DNA of 5,329 nt from Desulfobacterales bacterium (GTDB lineage Bacteria; Desulfobacterota; Desulfobacteria; Desulfobacterales; JAUWMJ01), in assembly GCA_030613225.1 (NCBI GenBank), contig JAUWMJ010000255.1, positions 1 to 5,329 of the forward strand, given 5' to 3'. Below, one piece after another: positions 4,569-5,329 of the stretch (position 1 is its first letter; every line of letters begins with the position of its first letter). The position numbers were made by a program, and so were the translations under genes. Under the pieces are notes generated by a model. That model saw only the letters and a list, made by a program, of their open reading frames with translations. It ran no database searches and was not told the origin of the DNA.

Positions 4569-5329
4569 ATGACAGAAGAAATCAGATACCAGGATAAACC
4601 CTGGCTGGCCAGCTATGAAAAAGGGGTGCCGGAACATGTTGATTTTGAAGAAGTTTTTCTTTCGGATTTTCTGGAAAGATCAACCGAGCAATTTCCGGAT
4701 AATATGGCGCTTCTTTTTCAGGGGTATAAGGTTACTTACCGGGAGTTAAAAAACATGGTAGATTGCTTTGCCACTGTGCTTGCTGATTTTGGGATTAAAA
4801 AAGGCGACAGCGTGGCAATTCTTCTGCCCAACGTAATTCCCTGTGTAGTAGCCTATTACGCCATATTGAAGATCGGCGGTATTGTGGTTATGAATAATCC
4901 TTTGTATTCAGACAGGGAACTTGAACATCAATTTAATAATTCAGAATCCAAATTACTCATCACTTTAGATCTGCTCGGCAACCGCATGATCGATTTAAGG
5001 CCAAAGACCTCAATAAAACAGATCATTTATACTTCAATAGGAGATTATCTCCCCTTTCCAAAGAATCTGTTGTTTCCCCTGGTCGCAAAAAAGAAAAAAC
5101 TTGCTGCTGATGTAAAATCAGCCGAAGATCTTTACAAGTGGAAAGAGGTCCTGGCAGGAGCATCACCCAATCCTCCCAAAGTTACGCCTTCATTCGAAGA
5201 TGTCGCAATGTATCAGTACACAGGAGGCACAACAGGTGTTTCAAAAGGTGTTATGCTGACCCACTCCAATCTCAGCAAACAGGCCCAGCAGCTGCCTGCA
5301 TGGTTTCCCACCTTTAAAAATGGTGAAGA
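4569..5329 (+). CDS. Long-chain-fatty-acid--CoA ligase (AMP-forming), N-terminal part, cut by window end
   Basis: The enzyme activates fatty acids to acyl-CoA through an acyl-AMP intermediate, using ATP and CoA. It is the entry step of β-oxidation, at the cytoplasmic face of the membrane. The first 253 codons are present with no stop; the family is usually about 550-570 residues, so more than half lies outside. The visible part is the N-terminal AMP-binding domain: MTEEIRYQDKPWLASYEKGV at the start, VTYRELKNMVDCFA (55-68), a hydrophobic VAILLPN (82-88), AILKIGGIVVMNNPLYSDREL (98-118), and the ATP-binding loop YTGGTTGVSKGVMLTH (217-232). Divergence from the ETF/quinone operon across a shared operator region fits a fatty-acid oxidation regulon. 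The C-terminal motifs that would set chain-length preference are not visible, so medium-chain or other acyl substrates cannot be excluded. FadD/LcfA type is the best reading. Confidence 0.9.
   Translation, partial: MTEEIRYQDKPWLASYEKGVPEHVDFEEVFLSDFLERSTEQFPDNMALLFQGYKVTYRELKNMVDCFATVLADFGIKKGDSVAILLPNVIPCVVAYYAILKIGGIVVMNNPLYSDRELEHQFNNSESKLLITLDLLGNRMIDLRPKTSIKQIIYTSIGDYLPFPKNLLFPLVAKKKKLAADVKSAEDLYKWKEVLAGASPNPPKVTPSFEDVAMYQYTGGTTGVSKGVMLTHSNLSKQAQQLPAWFPTFKNGE

Noticed and set aside
4425..4637. Minus-strand 70-codon open frame across the divergent promoter and ligase start
   Set aside because: It overlaps the ligase start, its ribosome site and the operator. The composition is that of AT-rich noise.

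Overview
The window carries the electron-transfer side of a fatty-acid β-oxidation system. Gene content, codon use and the protein style (Rossmann-type EtfB/EtfA next to an HdrD/NarI-like membrane Fe-S protein) suggest an anaerobic, menaquinone-using bacterium. A sulfate-reducing or syntrophic member of the Desulfobacterota (Desulfobacterales/Syntrophales-like) is the best guess, made from protein resemblance and not from a database match.

Layout: positions 1-211 are a short 3' flank with a strong intrinsic terminator on the minus strand. Three genes follow, all read right to left: a membrane-anchored ETF:quinone oxidoreductase of the FadF/EtfD/EMO type (4366-2291), etfB (1974-1183) and etfA (1183-212). 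etfB and etfA overlap by one base (TAATG). On the other side of a 202-bp divergent intergenic region, a long-chain acyl-CoA synthetase (FadD/LcfA type) begins at 4569 on the plus strand and runs off the window, with 253 codons present.

Working together: the ligase activates fatty acids to acyl-CoA. Acyl-CoA dehydrogenases, which are not in the window, pass electrons to EtfAB. EtfAB hands them to the membrane Fe-S/heme b protein, which probably reduces menaquinone. The divergent promoter region holds a perfect 26-bp palindrome whose core, TGAATGAGTACTCATTCA, closely matches the operator of the Bacillus TetR-family fatty-acid repressor FadR. It lies over the -10/start region of a good minus-strand promoter. 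This predicts acyl-CoA-responsive control of this ETF/quinone module and perhaps of the ligase.

The most unusual structure is a 260-bp non-coding element (2005-2264) inserted between the membrane gene and etfB. It has perfect 19-bp terminal inverted repeats that extend imperfectly to about 40 bp and are built from 7-bp GGTTCA-type units, and it is flanked by a perfect 8-bp direct repeat (ATATTTCT). It looks like a MITE; removing it with one target copy leaves a 48-bp gap, normal for an operon. A second oddity is that the membrane protein keeps one complete CCG cysteine motif while its first CCG domain has lost every expected cysteine, mostly to Asp or Ser.
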